DNA from: Fasciolopsis buskii
Taxonomy: Eukaryota > Platyhelminthes > Trematoda > Plagiorchiida > Fasciolidae
Length of the DNA stretch: 64,000 nt
Assembly (NCBI GenBank): GCA_008360955.1
Contig: LUCM01002277.1
Span: 186,001 to 250,000, forward strand
Direction of reading: 5' to 3'
In this document: one piece after another, positions 53,309 to 64,000 of the stretch
Position numbering within the stretch: the stretch's first letter is position 1
Layout: each line of letters begins with the position of its first letter
The notes under the pieces: model-generated
The model's database searches: none
What the model was told of the DNA's origin: nothing
Seen by the model: the letters and a program-made list of their open reading frames with translations, nothing else
Translations under genes and position numbers: made by a program

Positions 53309-55757
53309 CCTCTTCGGCACAAACTCACGCGGTTCACCCAGTGGTGTGGAAAAAATGAGGACGAATTCAGAAGAAAATCTTTTCATTCGTAGGCCAACAA
53401 AAGTGACTTCACATTTTATTTCTCCGAAACGCTTGACCGCTCTTTCAACCTTTTGCCTGGAAACCCATTAAGATGACTTCAGGATTGCCGGTGACATCCC
53501 GAAGTAACAGGTTGATGTAATCTACCTTATTAGGCAAAATAAACCGGGTGGGTGTACTGGAGGAGTTTAAAGCAAAATCAATCCATTGCAATGATGCTCC
53601 AGAGATGAATCAGGTTAAACTAAAAAAATAAGGTTTAACACTTTGAAAGTTCAAATTGGAGAACGAAATCCGCAGCGATGACAGTGATTAGTGTGCAGAC
53701 GTACATGAAAACTTCCAAACCACTTTTCCTTTTTTACAAATATATTAATTCCTAACAATTTCTGGGTGAAACCAGGTCACATGTAACGCAACAGCTCGGT
53801 TTGCAAATTGACAGTTCATTTTCTCAAATTTCCTTTTCCCGTGCCCACAAAGAACGATTTGCTGTTAGTTTGCCTATCTATCTCCCCCCAAGTTTGCAAG
53901 AACTTACGCAGTCTTGCAGAAAACATCGACCAACTGAATCACGAACCACAGACGGACAATGAAAGACGTCAGAACTGTTCACATACTCCGAGATTCAGTT
54001 GGAGAAAATAAACTGGTATGAATTTTTTACTCGATGCCTGGTGATTTCCCGGGTACGTTTCCTTGTAGTGCTAACCAATTCCATTCCCTGATCACTGAGC
54101 CTCTGTCCGTCGAAAGAACAAGTTGCTTTGTACTTATTCCAGTCAGCCCTTGAAATGTACAAAATGGAACATCCACAATTTGTTTTTTGGAAAAACATTA
54201 TTGTATGCGTTGCTCGTGTTGTTTCACAAATTGCGCATCGAGTTTAGTAAACGTGTTTGTTCCCAACTTGACTTGTAACGTGGAGAAATTAGAAATTTAA
54301 ACAACATTGTCCAGTGTGCTTGCAAGTCGTACACGTAGATCGCTCAATCTGATGTTGTGAAAGTTTTGTTTTCGATTAGTAGAAAAACGTTCATCCTTAT
54401 GAAAGTATTTACAAATAAGATTAGAAGGTAAAGTGTTTCCCGTCCAAAATATCTGTCAGATATGGCAAATTTTAAACAATATTCCGCCTCTTGAATCGCT
54501 ACGGATCGGATCTTATTCATTCTCGTTATTGATTTGAAATAGGCACTCAGACGGTGTCCCAGCATAACCGTGGCTCTATTCACAAATGGATATCGTCAGA
54601 CGAAGTGAAGACCGAATTGAAAAAAAAACTTCTGTATCTGTTCTGAGCTGTGGTAAAATTTTGCCCGACAAGACAATATCTCCTAGTTCATGGGTTGATT
54701 AGCAAACTTATATGTGCATATGCCCAGTGCAGTTTGAGGGTTAGGTCGTGGCAGTTGTCACTTTTCCGTCGAATTTCACCCTTATACATGTCAGGCTACA
54801 AAACTCCCTCACACGTTTCAAGGTCTATTCAAGGCGATAGGCGCATAACGTTAGTACGCTATCACCAAATCGGTCAGCCACGACAAAAGCAATAAACGAG
54901 TGCGTCCTTTGAATGAAGATACCAGTGACAAAAGATCAAGTTACCAACCCAGCTTCCTCAACCGGGGTGTGCAGACACCGTTCCAGGCCAGGAACTGGAG
55001 AATAATAAAACATCACGAAAGAATTAAAGCAGTTTTGTTTGCCACAGAGAAAAAAACACGATCAGTAACAGGCAGATTAACAGCCCGCGTTCAATTCACC
55101 CTGTTGGAACTTTAAACCTGCGTAGCTAACTGCGAGTGCGCGAACACCGACCGCGATGGATTTCGACAGAAGATTTTCTCGACAAAACAATGGAATTTTT
55201 TTCTTTTCAGATCCTATCATGACTGACAAACACGAGGCGATTCATTCAAGTCATGTAGTGGCAAATTTGATTTGAACGGCACATGCGATCATTACAACTA
55301 ACGTTTCAGTTTGGATGTTCAGCGGCCAGTCCGTGAGGTAAAGGCAGCGCATTTTTGAAAGGGTAGGTGGCACTTTGTTCCATTCTATTTTGTTTAGTTC
55401 TGCTAGACTGTTTTTCTGTTCACTAAGGCGTCTGTTCATGTTTTAAAATCTGAATTTGATGCAGCCAGCGAATGTTCGTTTTGCCTTTTGCTGGTGCTTT
55501 CATCTTTGGGGAATGCCGAGAAAAACTTTAGCTCCATGCATTCCACCGAACATTTATCTTGTGGCCATATTAGAGGCTGCTGATTAGTATATCAAAAGAC
55601 AGTTAGTGGATAGATATTGACTACTTTTATCACGACGCTTTCCCGTGAATCTCTTCAAGGTAATAAAACGAATCTGTAGCATGTGTTATCTTTTGCGTTT
55701 CGACAGTTGGTTTTACCATTTCATCGATCGTGATGGTCATTTTCACCTGACACTTAC

Positions 55758-55807
55758 CGGCTCGTACTGGACGATTAGTGCACTGTGATTCTGAAGTATT
55801 GCATGTC
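55758..55807 (-). CDS. Candidate 50-nt micro-exon
   Basis: Both splice sites fit consensus well: a T-rich tract and TAG acceptor (55809-55808 and above), and a GTAAGT donor (55757-55752). One frame is open and gives 16 residues with two cysteines and several Ser/Asn/Thr, entering with one leftover base and leaving in phase 1. Short exons occur in flatworm genes, but a 50-nt open stretch has little statistical weight. Confidence 0.17.
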
Positions 55808-56562
55808 CTATAAAAAATGAGTCTTACGACTTGTTGTCTATTGCTACGGAAATTCACGTACTTGATACCGATTGTTCAAAATCAGATATTTATTTCAATA
55901 ATCACTTGTGCCGTTCAGCTCCATCTTGTATTCACGTGATTCGGACGAACTGCTTCACGTCCGTCAACTCCACCGGAACAACTGGTAGGACCTGAACGGA
56001 AAAACCATTTCTCCCGGCTGTGACTTTAAAAGGATTTGATCAAACTCAGCCACCGTCGGCGCTTTCGCTAACAAAAATAGTAATCCAAGTTTCCTAAATT
56101 GATGCGCAGTTTGTCAGGTGAATCTATTTTTCTTCAAATAGGCATGCAACAGACGAACCAAAATTCATATGAAATCTGAAATATCAGAAAACTAAGTCGT
56201 ACTTTACTTGCAGCAAGGTGAATATCTCTGGGGATTTTTGAACTGTGGTGCATGGATTTTAGACTGCAAAGCTTGAATCTTGTATCTAGAAAAAAAACAG
56301 AAGAGCGGTGAAAAGTAGACAAGTTACCATAGTAAAAACCTATACCTTTGTTCCGTTTAGCAACTTGCATACTGCAGCACACTGCCTCTGTGGAAATACC
56401 AGTCAGAAGTTCAGTCCACTGATCATGGACGTATAACGTGAGGATTCTGTCAACCGTTTTATTGGAAGCAATCGGAAAACGAAAAAAAGAACAACGCAAT
56501 AAGTAGGTTTTCAAATATATGGAAACAGTGGGAGACCTCGGCGTGCGAAGCACTGAAATTAC

Positions 56563-56646
56563 CAACGTAACCATTCCTCCATCTCTCCATTCCTGAGTGG
56601 GTTATCTGGACCGGTCGGTAATGACCAAACTACTCCGCTTGTAGAG
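56563..56646 (-). CDS. Candidate 84-nt internal exon
   Basis: Minus-strand segment between a pyrimidine-rich TAG acceptor (56648-56647) and a GTAATT donor (56562-56557). The length is a multiple of three and one frame is open for 27 codons, with Trp, Pro and acidic residues. Immediately downstream on the same strand another frame stays open from about 56574 to 56134; joining the two would need a very short 26-nt intron. No family recognised. Confidence 0.15.
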
Positions 56647-58206
56647 CTAAATAGGGAATAAAATTCGCTTTTCTCCGTGCAGATCGAAATTAGCCTCCCA
56701 AACGAATCTATCAACTTCAAGTAGTTTAAAATATTGCCCACAAACAAGTGATGAGACCGTTGTCTTCAACAAATGCCTGATCAACGAGGGCAATGAGTTA
56801 ATCTCGGTGTTCTCTATTCAATCGAACGGTTAAACATTACGTCGGCTTGACGAAACGTGTTGAGTATGGAGAACCAAACGGACGGAGAGCAAAAGATAAA
56901 CACGGAGCCGGTCGTCTTAGATAGAAAATGGAGTTTGAGGCAGTCGCAACTGACTATAGATAGGCTACATAGCAACTGTCTAATCCTATTGGATGAAGAA
57001 TGCTATCGGCATTTTGCGCAGTCCGAGTGTATGTACACCAAAATGGTGCGCATTGATTTATTAGGCTAGTGAACGAAACATACTCTGAACATTCGTCAGA
57101 TTTTATCCTCTCATGTTCGATAACAAATAGTGGAATTAGAACAAGGCAGAAAATATTTTTAGAACTTAAAAAAAACTGCAAGCAAGCGTAAAACAAAAAA
57201 ATTGAAACGCGAATATTTCGTGCATTTTTGGCCTCAGTTGTCAAATTTACATTGTTCAGGTTGCCCTGGGTAAACTCTTGGGTGATCCCGGATCCGAAAT
57301 TATGAAAAAAACGTTTGAATTCCCAGGCTCCTACTGGTTTGATTTAGTGTCCAGTTTCATTCGAAATTAGCAGTTTGGATCTCCTTAATTACTGAGCACC
57401 TCAGAATAGACGAAAAATAACTAACCTAATTCACAAATACCTCATTAGTAAAGTTATGTCCCAAAAATGATAACAATAATAATTACTGATAGAAAATTAA
57501 AACACATCCGTGTGGCAAAAGTCTGGTTTCATTTCATACAACTTGCTTTATAATACCAGTCTATTATCGTATTCCGGAAATCCGGATGTGACTACTAGCC
57601 TTTTGCGAGAAATGTCACATCTCATTTCGACTGGCAGAGTGGACTCTGATCGTCCATGTGGGGTGTTTCACCTACTGTGATTAACCGTTGTTCACTGAAA
57701 TGTGTCCACCAGTCTTCCTGTTATTTCCTTCGGTTTCTTCACCTTCCATGATTGCCTTTGCTCTCAATCGGCCAAGAACAAGGTCCCCTAAACGTAACCA
57801 GGAATTTAGCTTCGCAAACCTAGCTGCAAAAATATGCTATTGCATCGTGTTGTATCAGAGTTTCAAAGGAAAATCTAAACTAATCAGGGTAAACATAATA
57901 ACGCACAGGAATACCAGGACCGCATTACTAGTGAGATCTTCCATCAGCAGCAGTATGACATAATTCTTCACCATAGCAACTATTGTGAATATCTTGTCCT
58001 CATATCTCGCATGTGATCCAAGACAGCATTTTCGAGAAATGAAGTAAAATTGTTTTTCACTGGGTAATCTATAGCAAGCCTTCGATGACCATAAAGTTTT
58101 CTCCTAGTTCTCAGCATTTATTTTGGTTTACTCATTACATATCGATTGGCTTCATTTAAAAAGGAGTGAAACTGTTTTTCACCAAAACAAAAACGCACTG
58201 ATCAAA

Positions 58207-58465
58207 CTACTCATCCACAAGGAAGCGGCTAAAATAAGTGATTAAAATGTAAAATATTAACCACAATTCGGCAAGAAATACAAAACCAAAGTAATTCAAA
58301 TTATTCTGCTTGTTGGTGCGCATGGCAACCAAATTAAGCAGCATGCAAAGCCCTTTTGGGCTAGCAATGATTAGAACCAACCTTTTTTTATTGATAATTA
58401 GAGCAGTAATAAATTGTGAATAATTAGTTCTAGCTTCAAACCAGTTTGTCAGCTGATCGATTTCC
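58207..58465 (-). CDS. Candidate 3'-terminal exon ending in a membrane segment
   Basis: On the minus strand an AG (58467-58466) is followed by 84 open codons and a TAG stop at 58209-58207. The peptide has two hydrophobic stretches. The second, about 20 residues rich in Phe, Leu, Ile and Tyr, lies just before a short charged C-terminus, as in polytopic membrane proteins. The acceptor lacks a clear pyrimidine tract, and there is no ATG in a good position, so it would have to be a last exon. Family unknown; AT-rich DNA easily yields Phe/Leu/Ile-rich frames by chance. Confidence 0.2.
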
Positions 58466-60467
58466 ACTATCCTGCTACCGTAATGCAGTTCTGGGAATGC
58501 TCCTTTTATCGTTCGCCATCATAGACGTCGGAGAGCCTAGTAATGGATGTGACACATCAAAACACAATGATGTCATTCGGTACGTTGTTTGCGAACTGGA
58601 CGAGGAGATAGTGAGAACTTAGGTGTTCGTCCAAAACTCTTCCGTGGCAGGTTTGCAGTTTAGCTCGGAGAGCAAAATTCGAACGCAAACCAGTAAATGA
58701 AACTAAACAGCACAAGTTTCTCGATGGAGTCTGTGTAGCGAAATGAACACCCCATTTCATGAAACAACGCATCAGTTCAGGTAGATTATCAGCATTGGTC
58801 GATTAGTTCCAAGCTTCATAATTAAGAGAAGTTTTACTAAGGGACTTCGATTAGATCAATCCACAAAAGGGTTTACAAGAAATTTAATCATTCGGAGACC
58901 TTGTTCGTATCGAGGAACTGTCATACAGCCGAATGAGTTCTTCGGATTCCTCGCAATGCTCACAATCGTTGTCCTACTGCAGGTGACCTGCGGACAGATT
59001 GCCATCTGCACAAATTAGCTATGACAAATAACACAAAGAAATGGCTTTCATGATCTTGTTTGATGCGAAATTCCCCCATTCTAGACTGTATGTTCATATT
59101 CGACTATCAAGCCCACATCGTGTTTACACGAGAGACTATTGCAGTATCGGAAATATTTTATTAGATCGAATTGGTTTCGTGTTTTCGCTATATTCTCCAA
59201 CAGACGACGGGATTATTATGTCTGTATAAGTTGACAAAAATCTGAATACAAACATCTCAAACAAGGACATTATGATTTTCGACAGAAATCCTTTTTTATC
59301 CTCCTGTGTCAAATTTAACTAGACATGGGTAGACTAATTTGTCTAGACTTGTCGAAGAAGAATTTTGCCTTTGTTTTTTCCTTTGTTTGTTTGGAATTAT
59401 TGCACAATGATAATCCTCATGTCGCGGTGTTGAAACAAACAACAAAGCATGTTGTGCTAATTTCCACGAACTTACCTGAGGCTATTAGTGTTTGTGTCTT
59501 GTCTGATGCACCGGCCGAGAAGGGCTTTACAGACGGCAAAATTAAATTATTTCCTTGTTATCGTTTTCTAACGTCGCTAATTCCTCAATGACAATCTTTA
59601 CTTATTCAACTACACTTTATCCGCTATCCGTTATGACTGTGTAAGATAGAAAAATGTGGCACTACACATTTTGCTGTGGGATCCCGTAAAACTATCCCAC
59701 TTAGTGATGACCAGAACTAGCACAAATCGTGCACAGTTTGAACTTTTCAATCTGCCGTAAACGTGTATTCCTCATTCCGTTAGGAACAAAAAATACCACT
59801 ATGCGGGTGCTCACTAACCCAACGTAATCTATTACAATCAAAGTTTAGCCTAACCGAATTGCTTTCTGAATACTTTTGTTTCTACCTACTTGCTACCTAT
59901 TAATCAAGCAATCACGTGATAGCCTGGTGATCAGTCAACTTCCCATTTTTGCTCTAGTTATAAGTATAACCACTGATTTTTAATTATTGTCCTCACTTGG
60001 TGATCATTCAGATGCTCTCAATAGGACAGTTATTTATGCTGTCATTGGAGCAGGTTATCCGTGCTACCTGGTAAAATTTCGTATGTACCTGGATAGGCTT
60101 TGCCTGACGTTCTGTAGGATAATTTCTTGGGAATGGAGTACAGCTGAGACGAAGAGGCTTTTGGAGTTGTTCGAACTGTTAATTTCACAATGCTAACAAA
60201 ACAACGAAGTAACATTTCTTCGTGGGGCTCCAGGCTTCAGGCTTCTCCACTAAATCTCGAAGATAAACACTGGTTAGCCATAATTTTTTTGACGAGCTGG
60301 CAATTGTATGTCTGATTGAGTTTTCCCTACCAGTTATACGTCTCACTGGTAACGAAATAATAAGTCAGTGTAGTGACAATAAAATTCAGTTCGATGTAAC
60401 GTGAGTGGGGGCATAGATTTTTAAGTACATGTGGCGACTGCAGGTCAGAAACGTGTGTTTTTATATG

Positions 60468-60810
60468 AAATCATTTACTCAACATGTGATATCATCGCTC
60501 AACTCACTATAAAGAAACCATGGAAGCACTGTACAGCTGTTTCATCCTTGTTAGCAATCATCAGCAGTGCATATCCACCGCACACCGAACTGGGACGCGG
60601 ACCCCAAGAAGCATGAACGATTTTGAGTCGAATGTCTCAGCCACTACGCTACCGGGCGGGCTGTGAAAAGTTTGTTGAAGTTCACCACATGATGATGCCC
60701 CTATCCATCACTGATCTGCATAGCCACGGGAAGCTGGCGCAAGCAAGCGACTCTTACTGATAGATGACTTCAATGCAGGTAACTCCAGTGCGACGAAGGC
60801 TTTGGACATG
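60468..60810 (-). mobile_element. tRNA-derived SINE-like repeat, family A, copy 2
   Basis: This is the second long copy of the family-A repeat, in the same orientation as 3676-4010. The A-box at 60650-60640 (minus strand) again fits the consensus fully and differs from copy 1 by one permitted base. Similarity covers the tail, the tRNA-like head and the extra upstream portion ending near 60810. It lies next to an opposite-orientation partial copy at 60828-60995. The short open frame at 60431-60616 is just repeat sequence and should not be read as a gene. Confidence 0.75.
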
Positions 60811-60827
60811 AGTTTCAACCGACCGTT

Positions 60828-60995
60828 GAGAGTAACAATGGTTAAGAATTTCAACTCAAAACTGTCCCGAGTTCACGTCCCAAATCAGGTGCGGTGGATA
60901 TGTACTGCTGATGATTCCTAAATGGCTGGATGAAACAGCTGTACATTGATTCTATGGTTTCTTAGTGAATTGAGCGTGGATATCACCTGTTGAAC
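60828..60995 (+). mobile_element. SINE-like repeat, family A, partial inverted copy 3
   Basis: Plus-strand copy covering the tRNA-like head and the tail of family A, in opposite orientation to its neighbour at 60468-60810. An A-box-like stretch lies near 60831-60842. A B-box-like stretch at 60870-60880 matches about 9 of 11 consensus positions, better than in the other copies. It is more diverged than copies 1 and 2 and lacks the extra upstream portion. Together with copy 2 it forms an inverted repeat with arms of roughly 110 bp. Confidence 0.65.
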
Positions 60996-63900
60996 TGTTT
61001 CATGAAGACGTGTTATTTTGTTTAAAGCACTTTTGATATTTTGTGCAACTTGGCATGCCTTCAAAACCATTCTATCATTGTTAGAGGCCACATGCGAGCC
61101 TGCAGAGAATAAGTCAAGGCTTAACTTTTGCCAAATTCCATATGGACAATCTCTGCGTGGATCTCAGGCTTTGGTTAGGCTCCACCACCGCACCTTCCTA
61201 CTCGCAAGTTTGTATCATCCATAGAGTTGTCTAATTTTAACATCCGTCTGAATGTACCAGCGTTTTCTGTATGCCATAACCATGCGTCACAGCTCACAGA
61301 TAGTTGAGCAGGATTATTTGGACAAACCAAAACGGGGCATGGATTGCACTTATGGAGACCGAACCTTCTTCTACCTGTTTGATTTTGACCGCCCTGATTA
61401 ACCTTTGCCTATTCCTTAACCAAAGTGTCTCTGATCTTGCCCTCCTTATACCGTATGACTCATGCTTCTGTCTAAAATCGTGTCGTTAACACGAACATTC
61501 GCGCTACCCGTCACGCTTCTACCGTCAACACTTTCCACTTGTCAGCCAAACTCAGCTGCGGATAGCCGGGAATTGAGTGGCTTCTAGATCGCCTAATGCG
61601 TAGAACCTGATTAGCGATGCGTTACTTTAGTCTAAGCACGTCTCGACACATGCATTCGAGTTGATGATGACACCTGTTTACTTCTTTTAAGGGGTTTTCG
61701 GGTTGGATTTACTGTGATTGCAAATTTGCCTGCCTTGTTCGGCTGGGCATTCAGCGCTGAGTTTAGTGGTAAATGCACCTATTATGGTTGATTCAATTCA
61801 CAACAGGCTTATTTGCACATAATGAGATCTCTGAAATTTTAGGCCTTGCAAAATACATGCCGGAGATATCATCACGGCCCCCTGAAATTTTCTGTTTTTG
61901 TAAGAACGTTTTCATCTCATGATCAGAGTTGTACTGCTGAACAACCACGAAACGACATTTCCGTCAAGGGTCTGCCCACAAATAGGCAGAACAACTTCAC
62001 TGTACCACTGTCAGTATACACACACAAAGATATCTGTAGCAAGCCAATTTTGCTAGACTAAAAACTGCTTGCCTTACCAACTATCTGTGTCGTCGTCAGA
62101 ACTTCATGACCGAAAACTAAGTGTTTTCTGTTATCTGTGATCAGCAAAGCCGCAATCAGGCAATTGTGAATGATGTTGTGCATCTATTTCGATTCAAATT
62201 CACTGTGGAAATTGTATGAATGTAAATAAGAAGCCTTGCATATTGGATGGTAGCGTACGTGAATGGGTCCTCGGCACCGTGCCGGACCTAAATGTTTTCC
62301 AAATTCGAAGCCATTCAACTCGTCATCATAGAACGTACTGATTGGAGACAACAAATTTAGCGGTACTTGATTAACTAAGGAAAGGTGTGTTACAATTCAA
62401 GGTTTTCCAAATCACAGACATTGTATCTAATTAAATATAGGAAGAAGCAAACCTGAACACCTTGTGCCCGCTGTTGAGAATTCACAGTTCGTTATTGATT
62501 CACTCTGGTTTATCTAATTCATGTGAAAAAACACGACAGAAATGTCGTTAGGCATAGGCGTTTTGATTCAAGCTTTCAATAAAAGCAAAAACAAAAACAA
62601 AATATCCCCTTACCCAGTTCACCTTGTGCATGAACGCCAGTTTACGCCCACCTTTCTGCACGGGGATACGATGCACGTGTTTCGATTAAACTGATGCCAA
62701 GTCTGTCAACATCATGGCTTACGATCTCAGCCGGGATCAGCCAATCAATTCCGATTTCTGCAACTATTCATCGGGCAAACATGCACTCGATATCCTCACT
62801 ATGCCCTTACACAATTCAGTAATCGTCGGTCATTGATATTCCGGTTCCGTATTAAACTAGATGGTAATCGTTTGCAAATCGCAAGTCAATAAAAACTGAA
62901 TAAATATTGAATCTGTCAGATCAAATTAGGGTATCTGATAGACAGTAACGAATCGAATTGGTGCTGAAAGTGACTATTATCAACAACCTTGTAAGGACAG
63001 AACATGTGTGGGGGCACATTAAACTGAAGTCCCAAGGGTTAATTCGGCCGGTTCAGCAGCTGCGATTGGCGGTATTTTATACTAAATAAGTCGACTAAAA
63101 TCAATAAAAGACATTTTTTGGTCAAGATGATAGAAGGCTGTTCATCATTTTGGACCAAAATAACGAAAATCTGGGTTTCCAATGAAGGTTAGTGTTGTGT
63201 TTGTGGAACAAATAATTCATATCGACTAGTGGATCAGAGTTTGTAATACATTAGTCACTCATTTCTGATTTTTGTAATCATGTCTGAGACTGCATATTTA
63301 TCCAAAAATTGAGTTGATAACACCATCCCGCGGATTATAGTCATAGTAGAGGGAGCTCATGGAGTTTAGACTGGCTGGACGGCCGGAATAACAGAGCTTT
63401 TTTGGTAGGTGTCATTAGTGCTCATTTTTGCACGGAATTACTGGTTCGCTGCACACACTTCTCGAGAATGATGGTGCTCTTGCATAGAGCGAGCGTCCGA
63501 TTTCCGACCGGCGACAAAGCTGCAACCGGGGATCAAAGGAAATGAAAAATCTTGGATTCGAGTAAGCAATAAACACGCAATAAGCACAGTAACTGTTAAA
63601 ACAAAACGTGAATAATTTAGTCAGATACGCTAGCTCACCTATGAACAATCTGATCAGAGGTACCTGCACAGGCAAAAATAATGGTGTTCAAAAGAAACTG
63701 TTCTTCTTAATGCAGTTTATTTCTTTCTTTCCGTGGAAAGAAAATCCGCATCGTTCAGCATCATGTCTCAGATGGAGGCATACTGCTCCACTTGGAACAT
63801 CTCACGGGCGATGATGTTCGTTCACTGATCTGCAAAAACGCGGAAATAATTACTAAGTATAGAAGGATACCGAAAGTCATACTGACACCCAATAAATTCA

Positions 63901-64000
63901 AAGTGCAGATTTGATTTTTCGCAATAAATTCCATACTCGATGCTTGTATACAAAATTCCTAGTCACTTTCGTCGTTTCAGAAAGAACCGCATTTCCGGAG
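60996..64000. other. Unannotated DNA to the end of the window
   Basis: Short frames only; no repeats shared with the rest of the window, no RNA gene and no convincing exon. Confidence 0.45.

Larger units (their letters stand above)
53309..60467. other. Mostly unannotated AT-rich DNA
   Basis: Outside the candidate exons at 55758, 56563 and 58207 only short frames are visible. The minus frame 56574-56134 (146 codons) is the longest and is unrecognised. Confidence 0.4.

Noticed and set aside
60431..60616. 61-codon frame
   Set aside because: Lies within and beside family-A SINE sequence.
1..64000. CRISPR array, prophage, gene cluster or other novel multi-gene system
   Set aside because: No regularly spaced repeats, no runs of co-oriented long frames and no recognisable enzymes on either strand. 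The window looks like intronic or intergenic DNA of a complex eukaryote.

Overview
This window reads as non-coding-dominated DNA from a eukaryote with a large, intron-rich genome. G+C is about 40% by eye, and CpG is not visibly depleted. There are no operon-like gene runs and no open frame much longer than 180 codons. There are dinucleotide microsatellites, two families of tRNA-derived SINE-like repeats, and one single-N assembly gap. My best guess is an invertebrate, possibly a digenean flatworm. That rests on weak evidence: the SINE-like repeats, a very short candidate intron, and a stretch resembling the end of the Schistosoma spliced leader. The species cannot be fixed from the sequence alone.

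Layout. 1-3675 and 4011-14765 are mostly unannotated AT-rich DNA, with one SINE (3676-4010, minus), microsatellites and a few weak exon-like frames. At 14766-16082 a segment of about 658 bp is present twice in direct tandem, and the only N in the window (15423) lies exactly at the junction. From 16083 to 44200 the best exon-like signals are on the minus strand. The strongest is a candidate 5' gene start at 44121-43732: an ATG, a 41-nt GT-AG intron, and then a 312-nt frame that encodes a membrane anchor and ends at a consensus donor. Further minus-strand splice-bounded frames lie at 27345-27261, 24111-23837 and 22945-22795, and could be later exons of the same or another gene. SINE family B has copies at 27583-27756 and 41985-42148. 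From 44200 to 60400 there are several isolated candidate exons on both strands and a GA repeat at 49801. At 60468-60995 two family-A SINE sequences sit in inverted orientation.

No protein in the window could be matched to a known family by reading it, so every coding call is a low-confidence structural candidate. As a rough null, at this base composition about a dozen open frames of 100 codons or more are expected by chance in six frames of 64 kb, and that is about what is present. I see no rRNA, no functional tRNA gene, no CRISPR array, no recognisable autonomous transposon and no coherent multi-gene system. The most solid findings are structural: the gap-split tandem duplication, the two SINE families, and the inverted SINE pair.
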